Assembly (NCBI GenBank): GCA_001972305.1 | Contig: BDDD01000558.1 | Coordinates: 124,001 to 188,000, forward strand | DNA length: 64,000 bases | Reading direction: 5' to 3' | From: Cephalotus follicularis | Taxonomy: Eukaryota; Streptophyta; Magnoliopsida; Oxalidales; Cephalotaceae | Part shown: positions 22,990 to 36,700 of the stretch, in pieces | Layout of the letters: every line of letters starts with the position of its first letter | Numbering within the stretch: position 1 is the stretch's first letter | Notes under the pieces: model-generated | The model's database searches: none | Told to the model about the DNA's origin: nothing | The model's input: only the letters and a program-made list of their open reading frames with translations | Program-made: the position numbers and the translations under genes

Positions 22990-24115
22990 ACATAAGAATC
23001 AGTTCCAATTCTACAAGGGACAGGAGGCTCAACGTTTCGTCATTAAACCTCTGAACAACCTTCAAGTTCCACAATAAAAGACTCCTAAGGGAGCAGTCAG
23101 AGCAGGAGGCTCAATATTCATATCATTAAACCTCTGAACAGCCTTTAAGTTCCACAATAAAACACTCATAAGGTAGCAGTCAGAGCAGGAGACTCAATGT
23201 TCATGTCATTGAACCTCTGAACAGCCTTTAAGTTCCACAATAAAAGACTCCTAAGGGAGTAGTTAGAGTAGGAGGCTTAACGTTCACGTCATTAAACCTC
23301 TTAACAGCCTTCAAGTTCTTCAATAAAAGACTCCTAAGGGAGCAGTTATAGAAGGAGACTCAATGTTCACGTCCTTAAACGTCTGAACAACCTTCATCAG
23401 TTCTAAGTCTGCAAGGAAGAGGAGGTATGATGTTCACGTCCTTAAACTTCTGAACAGCCTTCCACAGTTCCAAGTCTACAAGGAAGATGGGGTTCAACGT
23501 TCATGTCCTTAAACCTCTGAACAGCCTTCAATAATTCTCACAAGAAAAGACTCCCAAGGGAGTAATCAGAGCAGGTCTTTGATACAGGACCACAGCTCTC
23601 CAAGTCTGAAGCAGACTATAAAGGCTCAAAGCTTTAATACAAGCTTTATTCAAAGACTCCTAGCAGAGGAGAAATCAGAGTAGGTCTCAAAGTTTTAATA
23701 TAAGCTTTATTCAAAAGACTCCCAATGGAGCAATCAGAGCAAGTCCTTGATACAGGACCATAGCTCTCCAAGTCTGAAGCAGACTATAAAGGCTTAAAGC
23801 TTTAATACAAGCTATTCAAGAATCCCAAATGAGCAATCACAGCAAGTCCTTGATGCAGGACCACAGCTCTCCAAGTCTGAAGCATACTATAAAGGCTTAA
23901 AGCTTTAATACAAGCTTATTCAAGACTCCTAAAGGAGTAATCACAACAAGTTCTTAATACAGGACCTTAGTTCCCCAAGTCTGCTTCGGTCAGAGCAAGT
24001 CCTTAATACATGACCATAGCTTCCGAAGTCTGCTTCGGTCAGAGCAGGTCCTTGATACAGGACCATAGCTCTCCAAGTCTGAAGAAGCTTTAATACAAGC
24101 TTATTTAAAGGCTTC
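22990..24115 (+). repeat. Tandem repeats in the 3' region of the Tat-like element
   Basis: Two linked repeat types. The first (about 23025-23570) has units near 83 bp (some near 68) with the core CTTAAACCTCTGAACAGCC and AGACTCCTAAGGGAG. The second (about 23570-24115) has units near 50-110 bp with the core CTTGATACAGGACCATAGC and AAGCTTTAATACAAGC. Many units end in a shared TCAGAGCAGG. Tandem arrays between pol and the 3' LTR are known in Tat and Ogre elements. Confidence 0.85.
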
Positions 24116-24247
24116 CTCCCAAAAGCTGGAGAAGCTCGAAGGCCAAAACATGCCCATTTGAGCAGTTAAGATTTGCTCGAGCAAGACCACCTCGTAAATG
24201 CCCATCCTTCTCTGCAAAGTCCAGAAAAGAAGGACCAGGGGGGCAAC

Positions 24248-24741
24248 TAATATGGGAGAAATTCTTATACAAATAAGGTACTGACACATGTCACAATGAA
24301 GACCAACAGACGGAGAGAAAGCATCTTTTATACACTGGCATTCCCACTCTTAAATAGGGGTGATAATGAGCAGATAACCCCTCCAATTAAAGATGAGGAA
24401 ACGCCCGACGTTTCCAAGGGACCATTAATCTCATCCATGATGATGAGCAAGTCAGAAACAGTTACAACATGTACACCTATAAATATCCCTAAGAAAGACT
24501 ATGAGGGGGTTGGCTAATTGACAATACAGTGTTATTATCTTCACTACAAATCAACTGATTTAAGTATCGGTAGGTCCCTAAGAGTGAAAAATCCTGGACT
24601 TTCTATAGTTTACTTTCTGTGTGTGCAGGAAAGACAAGAGAACGAAAACCCAGTACCTTTTTCGGAGCATCCAACGCTTTTCCCAATAAATCAAACATCC
24701 ACATGTGGGGGATTGTTGTGAAGTTGATTTCTGCATCAACA
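24248..24741 (+). repeat. 3' LTR of the Tat-like element
   Basis: 494 bp, the same length as the 5' LTR. The first bases read TAATATGGGA where the 5' LTR has TGATAAGGGA. A purine stretch with GGGGGG (near 24238) directly precedes it. It ends GCATCAACA. Confidence 0.85.
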
Positions 24742-24746
24742 ATCAG

Positions 24747-26588
24747 AATACAACACAATAAACATTTCATTAAATTGTGGAACAAAAGAAACTATACTCA
24801 TAACAAGATTATCCATAATCTAGTCCATCATTAGCTCAATAAAAGAAGTAAGATTGATTCTAAGAAAGAAGAATGGAACGAGTTCGAAGGAGATTTTAAT
24901 ATTCGAACATGACATAACTTTAGGGTTATCAAGGCAGAAAAATAGCATACAATGGAGAATATATTTATTCAATAATTCATTGGAAAAAAGAAATGGGACT
25001 AACCCCTTACTTGAATACTCTTTACAGTGCTAGCTCTTCTCATTTAGTTCTTTTCTGATACTCCTCACCTTTTACTATGAATATCTAATATTTGTTGTGC
25101 TCTTTGTGTAGTGTTAATAGTATTTTGAAGCTTTTATCACCTTATGGTCGAACCTATGAGTTAGATTGGTCATAAGGCTTCACAAGCAACTGAATATGGT
25201 GAAATGAAGGCATGACTTAGGTATTTATAGACAATGAGTTTGAGAGATGCTTTATAGATATCTAAATGATATAGAATTTCTATGGTCTTGGTTAGATTAA
25301 CAATCATAATTTCATTCAATGCATCCATTAATGTGAGTAACATAAAATAATAATCAAAGTGAAAAGTTCTAATAGAAATAAATGTTGATAGTTTATTTCC
25401 CCAATTTTAAAGAGTCAAAATGACTTATAAAATGTCGGAAAGGTGTTGTAAATGAAATTTGTAGATAATTAAGTTAGCTTTTCAACGCTTCAAATCCCAG
25501 TCAAAACGGATATATGAGTAAAAAGTTATGACTAAAAGACCGAAGTACTATTTCTAATGGAATTAAATGCTAACAGTGTATTTCCTGAGTTTTAAATAAT
25601 CAAAATGACTTATAAAACGTGTGAATCTGGAAAAGTGTTGTAAATGAAAGTTGTAGAAATTAAGTTAGCTTTCCAACGGTTCAAATCCCAATCAAAACGG
25701 ATATCTGCGTAAAAAGTTATGACTAAAATGCTGAAGTATTATTTGAGAAAATAAGAGTGAGTATTTAGCTCCTCAATGCTTGTTATTGGCATGCATTCAC
25801 CTAGTGTTAGGCAATGATTGTTTAAGAATCATCTTTGTGATTGTGTAAAGTGTTTAATGGATGTAGAGATCACTTCTAGATTGGCTCAAAAGGTGGTGCA
25901 TGCATGAGTCCGTAATAATGCACAACATATCATATTATTTATTCCAAACATCTATACACTTTAAAATGCACGACCCTTTTAATGTATATATCCCATATCT
26001 AATATTCAAAATATGATTTAGTGATTAAAAGACGTATAGTTTACTTACTCTATCAAGTCATTAATCACTAAATCAAACAATAAATGACATTATCAAGAAC
26101 TATAATAGAGTTTTAACCTAAGTAATCGTAGAATATTTTAATTAAATTAACTGTACTTTATCAAATTCTAACATATCAATTCATACTTAATTTTTTAGGT
26201 TATTACAGATAGTCTCCGTTTCTGGTGTTGTAGTGGCAGATGAATGCACTATCAAGAACAGAGACTATAGTGAAGAGTTTCGAGAATGATGCTAAATCAG
26301 AATCATTAGGTAACAATCTTGGCATGAATTTGCAGTTGAAATTCACGTCTTGATAACAAGAAAGACGACGTCCCGTGCAACTTAGAAAAAGATTTGAAGC
26401 TTAAAGGGAACCTTGAGCATCGTTATTTATTTTTTTTATTTTCATTCCCTATTATATTGGGTTTTTGTTATTATGATAAAATTAACAGAGAAAGATGGAG
26501 AAATGTATTTTGAGATTTTTACATAACTATAATAAGTTTTTTAGAGTGACAATACCTTTATTTTTTTAATGACCAAGTGAAATGGTTG
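24747..26588. other. Non-coding region with a direct duplication
   Basis: No gene recognised. About 185-190 bp at 25364-25549 is repeated with changes at 25550-25742; shared blocks include AAAATGACTTATAAAA and AAAAAGTTATGACTAAAA. This type of sequence is common in plant LTRs, but I could not find paired ends here. Confidence 0.55.
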
Positions 26589-27340
26589 TGTTGGCCTTTG
26601 CCACCCCGATTAATTATGTTTACATATGTTATTTTGATGATTAACAAACATAGATTACTTGTATGCATAATTCTTTGAGTTATAACTTCATATACTCACT
26701 TGATTTTATGTCCAAAGTTGTGCCAAGAACTTTTATGCAGAAACAGGTCAAGACAGCCGACTGGAAAGCAATCCAGTCGACTGCCCAAGGTTAAGTAGTC
26801 GACTTCCAGAAGCTATGTAGTCGACTGCTTCTTCAACCAGACTCAGAATCTGCAGGAACACCAATCCAGTCGACTGCCACAGGGGTCCAGTCGACTGCCA
26901 GGCAAATCCAGTCGACTGTCACAGGGCATCAGTGGACTGCCATGGGGTACAATTTCAGACAGAAACTTCTGTAACATTTTAACACCCAATCCAGCCGACT
27001 GAAGCAGGGGACCAGTCGATTGCCAGAGGATCCAGTCGACTTCCAGGGAATCCAGCCGACTGTTTTCAATTGTGCAAAATCATACAGTAGGTTCTGTAAC
27101 TTCTTATTTAGCCTCAACAACCGACTGGAACAGAGCATCCAGTCGACTGTCGGCGCCACCAGTCGACTGCCTAGAGGAGACATCCGACTGCCCAACACCA
27201 ACGGCTATATTCAAAAGTACGCGCCATCAAACCAGCCGACTGCCGTACAAATCCAGCCGACTGGATTTGTAACAGACCCTTAAAAATAGATCCGTTGGAG
27301 GCTCAACTATAAGAGGAAAATTAGAGCTCTTGCTAACTGA
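26589..27340 (+). repeat. LTR-like fragment with CAGTCGACTG cluster
   Basis: Starts TGTTGGCCTT and has the layout of a Copia-type LTR: a site cluster (26754-27263) and then AACTATAAGAGGA (about 27305-27317), a TATA-like position. No second LTR or duplication was found, so the right border is uncertain. Confidence 0.45.
26754..27263. promoter_or_regulatory. CAGTCGACTG palindromes in groups of four
   Basis: Eighteen decamers close to CAGTCGACTG start at 26754, 26774, 26796, 26818; 26867, 26888, 26909, 26930; 26992, 27013, 27033, 27053; 27118, 27140, 27160, 27181; 27233, 27254. Within each group of four the step is 20-22 bp, and group starts are 113-126 bp apart. The sequence between sites is poorly conserved. 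Confidence 0.75.
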
Positions 27341-28250
27341 ATGCTGATAAAATTGTTTGATAACTATACTGATTAAAAGATCTGAATATGTATAATTTCT
27401 CATTTTGATATTATGAACTATATATATTAAAAAATATGTTATTTTATAAAAATTAGAGTAAATTATAAAAATTAGTTATTACGAAGATACTATGCTTTTT
27501 CGATAAAAAATAATAAGTTATATTCAGTATTTATTTAAAAACTCAAACAAATGCATTTATTAGATGTTTTACTTATCCATCTAAGCAATAATAAACACTT
27601 CAATAAGTGTAAACAAATGAGACACGTGAACAAAATAGAAACAAAAAGATTATACCTTACAAATTAAGATTGTATTAACTAAAATAACTTTTGTAAACCA
27701 AGTGACACTATATATGAAACTTAAATTGCAATCTCAATTACACTACTTAATTGCACCAAAGTGTTTTGTCGTATTAACTGGTCGCTTGGTATAGGGTTTT
27801 ACAATATAACTCATTTTTTTCACATAACCCTATATCTCACGTTCCTTGACATTTGTGATTCGTAATATAAGATACAGTTACTTCTTACGTGGTAATATAA
27901 ATAAAATATTTAAGTGATAATGTGGTATACGGCAAAGGTAGTAGATAAGGAAAATCTTATATTATTTATAAAATAATAAAATTAGTCTAATTGATATAAA
28001 TATAAAATATTATTAATGTAATTAAAAATTTTATCAACCCACCCTCGTCCCTCGTCACATTACCTTATTGTCACGTTACCTCGTTTTGGATAAGGTAAGT
28101 CACTAGCATCATCAAAGTTTTACAAAATCAGAAGGTTTCTAATTGAATTGTTTTATCACATTGACCTACGTGTGTTCATCAGCAAATAAATTGAGTGTTT
28201 TGCCTTCACAAAATACCGTTCTCTTCATCCTGTTGTGAGATTGAAACGGA
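27341..28250. other. Upstream region of the antiporter gene
   Basis: AT-rich, no gene recognised. It would hold the promoter and 5' UTR of the SOS1-like gene. I could not single out a TATA box with confidence. Confidence 0.4.
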
Positions 28251-30603
28251 ATGGAGAGCGTGGCAGAGGAATTTCCGTACAGAATATTGGAGGAGAGCTC
28301 TACGGCTTCTACGGATCCAACAGACGCTGTCATTTTTGTAGGGATCTCTCTGGTGTTAGGGATTGCATCTAGGCATTTATTGCGTGGAACTAGAGTCCCT
28401 TACACTGTTGCTTTGCTCATTACTGGCATTGCCCTTGGATCTCTAGGTCCCTCTTTTTCTTCTCCACCGTTTTTTTTTATTGTTCATATGTATTCAATCA
28501 ATGGCTTATCTCATTGAAATTCTAATATCAATACGGCTTTATTTTTATTATTATTTTTATATCTGTGCAGAATATGGTACAAGTCATAAATTGGGAAAGA
28601 TTGGTGATGGAATTCGTATATGTAAGTTTTTTTTTTCTTTTATGGTCCTAAATAGTACGGAACTTGAAGAGGCCGAGGTTATCTCTTGATTGGCAAATAT
28701 CTTAGTGACTAAAGGTTTGATGGTGTTGATGGGCAGGGGCAAGTATCGATCCTGACCTTCTATTGGCGGTTTTCCTTCCTGCTCTTCTTTTTGAGAGCTC
28801 CTTTTCAATGGAAGTGCACCAAATAAAGGTTTTTTTCCCCCTCTCCTTGTCCATTTTTGTTGTTTTTTGTAACGATAATCAAACTTTTTAAATCACCCAC
28901 TTTTGGTTATAAGAATTTTGCAGTAGAATATTCAATAGTTTTAGAATTTTTGGGTAGTGCGTATTGGTTTGGATCTGTAACAAATAGCTTGTGGACTTTT
29001 TAAGTAATTGTATACTAAATATGAGGAGTTGAAAGGAAAAGAATGAGAATAATTATTCGTACATCAACAAGTATTTTGACAACTGTTTCATAGTGTCCTG
29101 TGTAATATTGCCAGATAGAAATTATTTATTCTTCTTGGAACTATGTCCATTTGTATGCCTTACCAAAATAATTATATACAAACTGAAGTAAATCTGAGGC
29201 ATGATGATATGATCTGACTATGAATGGATGCCTAGAAGTCCTTTGATATGGAAGAGTCACAAATGTGATATCAGTTCTTTTATATCAAAGCGTGTTTTTT
29301 CTTCTATCTTTACTGGTTTGACTTTTTAATCTCTGTTCATTTACCTTTCTTATGGAGATTTTCAGATGTTCGGATTTTTGGAATATCTTGTCATTGGTTT
29401 GGTTTTAGGTTATCTTTTGCTTTCCTATGTTATTTGGTTTGGTCACTTTTTATGTTTTCAACTGATTTTACTTTATTTCCTTTCCCCAAAAAATAAAAAT
29501 CAAAATAAAAAAGAAAGGAAATAAAAAAAGATGGCTTATTTTATTTCTTGTGAGCTCCGCTTGAAAAAGGTGTATCTTAATGGATGCCAACAGGGGTGAT
29601 TTAACACTTTTTTTTCAGACTTCAAATGAACCAGCTGCTTTACCATTTTCTGTTGCAGCGGTGTATGGCACAGATGATTACACTTGCTGGACCAGGAATT
29701 CTGATTTCAACCTTTCTTCTTGGAATTGCTATTAAGGTATCCTAGACCCTACTAATTAGACTTATAACCATTTGTGTATATTTACAGCTGCAATATCATA
29801 ATGCAGCTAACTTTTCCATATGACTGGAATTGGAAAACATCATTGTTGCTTGGAGGACTTCTGAGTGCTACTGATCCTGTGGCTGTGGTCTCACTGTTGA
29901 AAGAGCTTGGAGCAAGCAAAAAATTGAGTACGATAATTGAAGGCGAATCCTTGATGAATGACGGGTCAAGAATCTTTTTTCTGAACTTCTGTTTTTGTTT
30001 TCTTTTTTAACCCTCCATCTTTAGATAAGTTGATACATCTAAATAGGCAAAGTCAGCAATTTGCTTAAATATATCAATATCTTTTGAATATGTTTAATCT
30101 TCTGTGTCCAGGACAGCAATTGTGGTCTATCAGCTATTCTTTAAAATGGTCCTTGGGAAGGTGTTTAATTGGGTTGCCATAGTCAAATTTCTGGCACAAG
30201 TTTCACTTGGAGCGTATGTATCCTAATATCTGTGAACACTGATGACAAAATTTACTCTGGTTGTAAGACTGTTTCTTGGTCCAGTGTAGGCATTGGTCTT
30301 GCTTTTGGTATAGCATCTGTTTTATGGCTTGGGTATATTTTCAATGATACGGTGATAGAGATTACACTGACACTTGCTGTGAGCTACATCGCGTACTTCA
30401 CTGTATGTTACTTTCCTAATTTGGGATACTTTCTACCCTTACATTCAAATATTTACCACTTGATGTCATAGCTCACATGTTTAAAGAAGTGCTTATGATA
30501 CGCACATTGATAAATCTCATGGGTTTGCAATGATATGTGATGTTGATTGCATGGTTAGACTGTTGAGTTGCAATGGTGTGATTGTGTTATACTTGGTCGA
30601 TCG

Positions 30604-30664
<61 letters not shown>

Positions 30665-30717
30665 CATGGTTAGACTGTTGAGTTGCAATGGTGTGATTGT
30701 GTTATACTTGGTCGATC

Positions 30718-30778
<61 letters not shown>

Positions 30779-33700
30779 TGTGTGTGTGTGTAACCATGAT
30801 TTTATTTACCTGCCACCTGTTTATGTCTTTTGCCATGCTGGTTGTCACCTCTTTCTGCTTTATACTGATTGTAATCTCATCTAAGAAAACCAAATAACCT
30901 TTCTAGTGGAATATTTATTAAATATCTTGATGCCTATGTATGTGAGCATCTGATCTTGGATGATTACATTTATTATCAACATTCTTAAGTTAAACCTTTA
31001 CCCCAATTTAGGTGTATTATTTCTGACCCTTCATTTTTGGCAACATATGTATTTCTGTTTTCCAATTAAAAGCACTATAAGTTTACTTAATTTCCACCTG
31101 AATGCTAAATTTTTTTACCATACTGATTTGCTAAAAAGAATATTATATCATGAATTAAGTTTCATCTCTTGTCCATGATATATTGACAAGGATTTTTATG
31201 TGATAGGCTCAAGAGGGTGCTGATGTTTCTGGTGTTTTGACAGTAATGACTTTAGGAATGTAAGTTTTATCGGTCTCCTTAGACTCTTTCAACTCGCAGA
31301 CAACACATGTTGATATTTCACGTGGACAGGTTTTATGCTGCAGTTGCTAAGACTGCTTTTAAAGGCGATGGTCTGCAAAGCTTGCATCATTTTTGGTATG
31401 CCTCATTCCTTCCCACTTTATATGAAGTAACTTGTATGATTAATGATCACTAGACCACATAAATCTTAAGAAATCCTACTTGACTAACAAGTAACAACCC
31501 AACCCAACTAAATAGAAAATGAACATTATGACCAAATTTATTCCAATATTTTGCAAAGGAGAAGTGAAAGGGGTTGGATCACATACACAAAGAAGAAGAA
31601 AGTTTTGAAGGGTTGGGCACTTTGGTTGAGCTGTAGTGAATGTAGTGATATTGTTCCCATGAGCACCCATGCGGGGTGCAAAAGCTTGAAGGATTTGCTA
31701 AAAGAGTCGTGATATGTGACCCTGCTTTGTGAACTGATATCTGTGTTGCAGGCTTATACAGAAGTCCAAAAAATGCTTTGAAAGTAATTGAGATGCAATT
31801 AAATGTAAACTGTTTTTAACTTATCTTATTTTTAAAAATCAGTATAAATTATTTTACATTTTTTAAAAGGCACCTCTAAAACTGAAACTGTTACATTTGA
31901 TAACAAATTGATAATGTTCAACTCCGGGAAAAAACAGTGAAAAAAAAGAGAAAATAAAACATGTTTAACTTGGACAACAGAGTGCATGAGAGACATTTTA
32001 TTCACCATGTATGCATCTTTGGCTCTTCTTATATTATAATTTGTAACTTGATTAGAGAGTTTGGGTATGCCAAGATGGATTTTTTTTTCCTTTTTTTTTT
32101 TAATTTTAATTATTATGTATCTTTCAGGGAAATGGTTGCTTATATTGCAAATACGTTAATTTTCACCTTGAGGTAAGCGCATATTGTTTTTAATCTTGAA
32201 GTGTCTATAATATTTTGGACAATAAGCTATTCATGTAGCCAATATGGTTCCAGTCATGTTGATAACTAATCTATATATGTCATTTATTGTTTTGCAGTGG
32301 TGTTGTTATAGCAGAAGGGGTTCTCAGCAGTCACGATATTTTTAATAAACATGGTAGTACTCTCTTTCATCCTTGTTTCTTAATACGCATAGAACAATAA
32401 TTTTAGTATATTGAATTTTGAAATATGTTAGAATTATGTAAAGTTAATTGCTGAAGTGTCAAGAAGGTGTTAGCTAGTATAGCTGGGAAATTTGTTTGGT
32501 AAGTGAATCTGGCCGCCCTGTAGGGTTCCATTTGTTCTCAATTTCCCTTCACATAGTAGTTTGAATATGGATATACTGTTCATTACAATTGTTGGGATCT
32601 GAAATAGTTTGTACAGAGATAACTTGATTCCTAAAAGGCTTTAGCGTCAATTCTTTCCTTTTCGTGAACCATGATGCAAGGTTGGACTTTATTTTAAGTT
32701 TAGCATAAGTTTCATTTCGTCATTATTTTCGGAAATTTGCATTTCTGTCAGTTCAGTTGCTCTTCTTTGTTTCTTGTTTTTTTGTCTTTGGTTGAAAGAT
32801 ACGCCATTCAGTTATTAGTTTATGCCAACTCTGTCATTGTTGCTGATCTCTCTTCAACTTCTAGCAATGGGTATATTTAGCATTTCAACTATAAAACACG
32901 TACCAGAAAAAACTGTCATAATAGTTTTAGAATGGTGTTATCATACTTGCCACCTGAATTTTAAAAGAGGCTTGTGACAACTATTATCTAGAGACGTACA
33001 ATGCTAAAGCAGTCAAGGAAATTGAATGAGAACATGAAAATAACTATCAAGGGTAGAATCTGGTAAATGTAATGGGATGATCCATTAAGTTATAGGATAC
33101 AACTTATATAATGTTATACCCCTTAACATACTTATTTCATAACCGATTTGGGATACACACTAATAACTAACACTCCCCCTCAAGTTGAAGCATGTACGTC
33201 ATATAGTCCCAAACTTGTTACAAAGATAAGTGGCTCAATTCCCCCTTAAAGATTTCATGAAAAGATTAGCAATTTGGACTTTAGACCACATATAATGGGG
33301 AGCAATCTCTCCACGTTTGACCTTCTCACGAATAAACTACCTTAATATGCTTAGTACGCTAGTGAAAGACCGGGTTCACAACAATATGAATGGCTGACTG
33401 ATTATCACAATGTAATGAATCCGTCTGTGGAACAGTGAACCCAATCCCGACAAGAAGCATCCACAATATCCGGGATTGGACCGTCTATCCATAGGACATC
33501 TAGCCAATCGGCATTTGTGCATCTAATAATCTGAAGTGCACCCTTCTTGTCACAATTTGAATGACTCGTGAATTGAATATTTCAATGTTTTTTAAAGAGC
33601 AAACCAAGACTAGGAGCATTCTTCAAATATCTTGCAATCTGCAAGACCACATCCTAATGAGTTGTGTGAGGTGTACTCATAAAATGACTTACCACACCAA

Positions 33701-36700
33701 TTGTAAATGAAATATCATGCTGAGTCACTCTCAGATAGGTGAGCTTGCCAACAAGTCTTCTACACTTGGCCGACTCATGCATCAAATCTCCTTTTTTAAT
33801 TATCAACTTTTGCATTTAGCTTATCACCAGGTTTTGCCCCAATCAGACATGTATCCGCAAGGATGTCTACGGTGAACTTCCTCTTAGACAAATCAATGCC
33901 TTGTTTTGAGTAAGCCACCTCTATATCAAGGAAATAACGTAGACGGCCAAGACCTTTGGTGTTGAATTCAGTCTGAAGGAACTACTGTATCCTTTGAATG
34001 CCACTAGTATTACTGCATGTAATTACAATATCATCAACATACACAACCAATAAAATACAGCCAGTATAAGTGAGGCTAAAAATTGTATGATCAACAACAC
34101 ATTGGCGCATGCCAAAGTTCATTAGAGCATCACTAAACCTACCAAGCCATACACGATGAGAATGTATCAAGCCATATAGATACTTACGCAGTCTATGCAC
34201 TAATCTCTCCCCTTGAGTAACAAACCTAGAAGGTTGCTCCATGTAGATCTTTTTAGCCAAGTCACCGTGTAGAAATGCATTCTTCACATCCAACTGACGC
34301 AAATGCTAACCAAACCAAGTTGCCAAAGAGATAAAAATGCTAATTGAAGTCATCTTAGCAACTGGAGAGCATATCTGATCATAATCAATGCCATATGTCT
34401 GACTATAATTTTTTACAACCAGACTAGCTTTCAATCGTTCAACAGAACCATCAAGGTTACACTTGACAACATAAACCCACTTGCAGCCGACCACCTGCTT
34501 ATTGGTAGGCAAATGCATGAGCTGCTAAGTATTATTATCATATAGGGCCGTCATCTCCTCCTCCATAGCCTTCCATCAGCCTGGATGTGCTAATGCCTTT
34601 GATACACTGTGAGGAATAGAAATAGAAAACAAAGAAGATACAAGAGCAGACATATAGGGAGAAATATGATCATAACTGATAAATTGACTCATAGGATGAG
34701 AAGTGATCCTAGTATGAGATCGAGTACGATGAGCTATAGGAGAATTAGAAGATACATTACTCAAAGAAGCAGGATTAGGATCTGATGACAAGGCAGTAGT
34801 CGATGATGGGATGAAGGCATAACTCGTTCGAGAATAGTATGCGTGGAATTAGTGGCTGGAACAAATATAGGAAATATCATTCAAGGGCCTCGTCGATATA
34901 CTTGCACAAGAGGGTCCGTCCTTAGATATGGGTGGTGTTGATGAAGTGAGGGGAACCCGCTGAAAAGTAGACGGTGTAGCTGAAGTAGTAGTGCCTATAG
35001 CAACCTAAATGGGAAAGTAAGCATCATCCTTGAAGAAAGCCACATTGGCAAACACAAACAAACGACGTAGAGTAAGACTATAACACTTGTATCCTTTTTG
35101 CGTACGGGAATACCAAACCAACACACTACGTTCAACTTGTGGGTTTAATTCATTACTGCCAGGAGTGTTGTGTACAAAACATATATAGCTAAACACACGA
35201 ACAGGTAACTCAAATAAAGGACGCGCTTAGGATGGAGAAGAGCAAACGACACTTTCCCTTTCAACATAGATGAGGAAAGACGATTGATGAGATAACATGT
35301 TGTTTGAACTGAATAAGACATATATTCATGAGCATTGTTAGATTGTAAGCATTTTAAACGAATATTATATTGAATACTCACATCAAAGTAAAAGGTACGA
35401 AAAAATCATAAATCTCATATCGATCTTTTATTAAGTAAAGTCATGTCATTATGGAATAATCCACAAAAGTTACAAAATAAGGATAGCCAGACACAGTACG
35501 ATTAGACATCTGAATGAACAAGCTCAAATGGAGTTAGGCCGCGACTATGGATACAAGATGGGTAGGAAGCTCGATGATGTTTTCCTAACTGACATGCATG
35601 ACAATCAAGAGTACTAACAGATATAGATAGACTTGAGGACAATCGAAGTGTCTACGGTGATGATTGTCTCGTACGGTAGTGATCTCGATATGCACCACCA
35701 CAAGAAGCTGCAACAGTAGCAACCACAACAACAACATGATCCACATAATAAAGGCCACCAGCTTCATGGCCCCACCAATCGTTGTCTCCGTCCTTATATC
35801 CTGAAATTTACAAGAAGCAGAAGAAAACAAAACATGACATTTAAGCTCCTTGAAAAAACAACTAATAGACAACAAATTGTATGGAGAATAAGGTACATGT
35901 AGACGTGAAGATAAGGATAATGTAGAACTCAAAGAGATAAACACCAATACCTGTAATTGGAGACTTAGAAACATCAACAAGGGTAATAAACTGATTAGAA
36001 ATAGACTTAAAATGTCGAAACAAAGAAATGTCGATGGACTGGAACTTGAAGAGCTTGTTAAACCTAGGGTACGAATAATGAACTATAGATCTAATCAATG
36101 AATATTCATTGAACTATAGACTGCCTTTATATTATCAAAACACGACAGTTAATCCCCTTGAAAAAACAACTAATAGACAACAAATTGTATGGAGAATAAG
36201 GTACATGTAGACTTGAAGATAAGGATAATGTAGGACTCAAAGAGACAAACACGAATACCTATTATTGGAGACTTAGACACATCAACAAGGGTAATAAACT
36301 GATTAGAAATAGACTTAAAACGTCAAAACAAAGAAATGGTAACAGCGATATGGTTAATGACACCATAATCTATATCCCAAGAGTTAGTTTTAGCTGATAG
36401 TAAGATTGTATTACCTACAGACTGATGAGCAAAGGAAGAATGGTTAGAATAAGAGACACTGGTAGATACACTAGAGGTAGAAACAATACCATGGCTAAAG
36501 TGAACAAGCTTATCATACTCGGTCCTAGATAAATTGATGCGACTAGTCTCAGTCTTAGTCTGCCCCCCTCCGGATTCTACCCGTTGACTATGAGTCTCAC
36601 TACTATTTGTATAAGCCTCCTGCAAAGCACGAGTCCCCGAATACAAGTCATAACAATAGGGGGCGGTGTGACCAAGCTTCTGATAGTGTGAACAAAAGAG

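Larger units (their letters stand above)
17772..24741 (+). mobile_element. Tat-like Ty3/gypsy retrotransposon with truncated pol
   Basis: Two 494-bp LTRs (17772-18265 and 24248-24741) flank a gag, a protease and RT start, and a tandem-repeat tract. The flanking 5 bp are GTCAG (17767-17771) and ATCAG (24742-24746), a duplication with one change. The PBS-like TGGCGCCGTTTATGGGAA follows the 5' LTR. The protease block EGVRLPHDDLVMI followed by VFLDSGSSADIL is typical of Tat/Retand-like elements. Pol stops soon after RT begins (about 22900); RNase H and integrase are absent. A solo LTR has inserted at 19885-21928. Confidence 0.87.

Noticed and set aside
22990-24115. Regular repeats that might suggest a CRISPR-like array
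   Set aside because: Units are variable in length, contiguous without unique spacers, and belong to the 3' region of a plant retrotransposon.
30582-30893. Open frames on both strands over the intron 7 microsatellites
   Set aside because: Made of CT and TA runs inside an intron of the antiporter.
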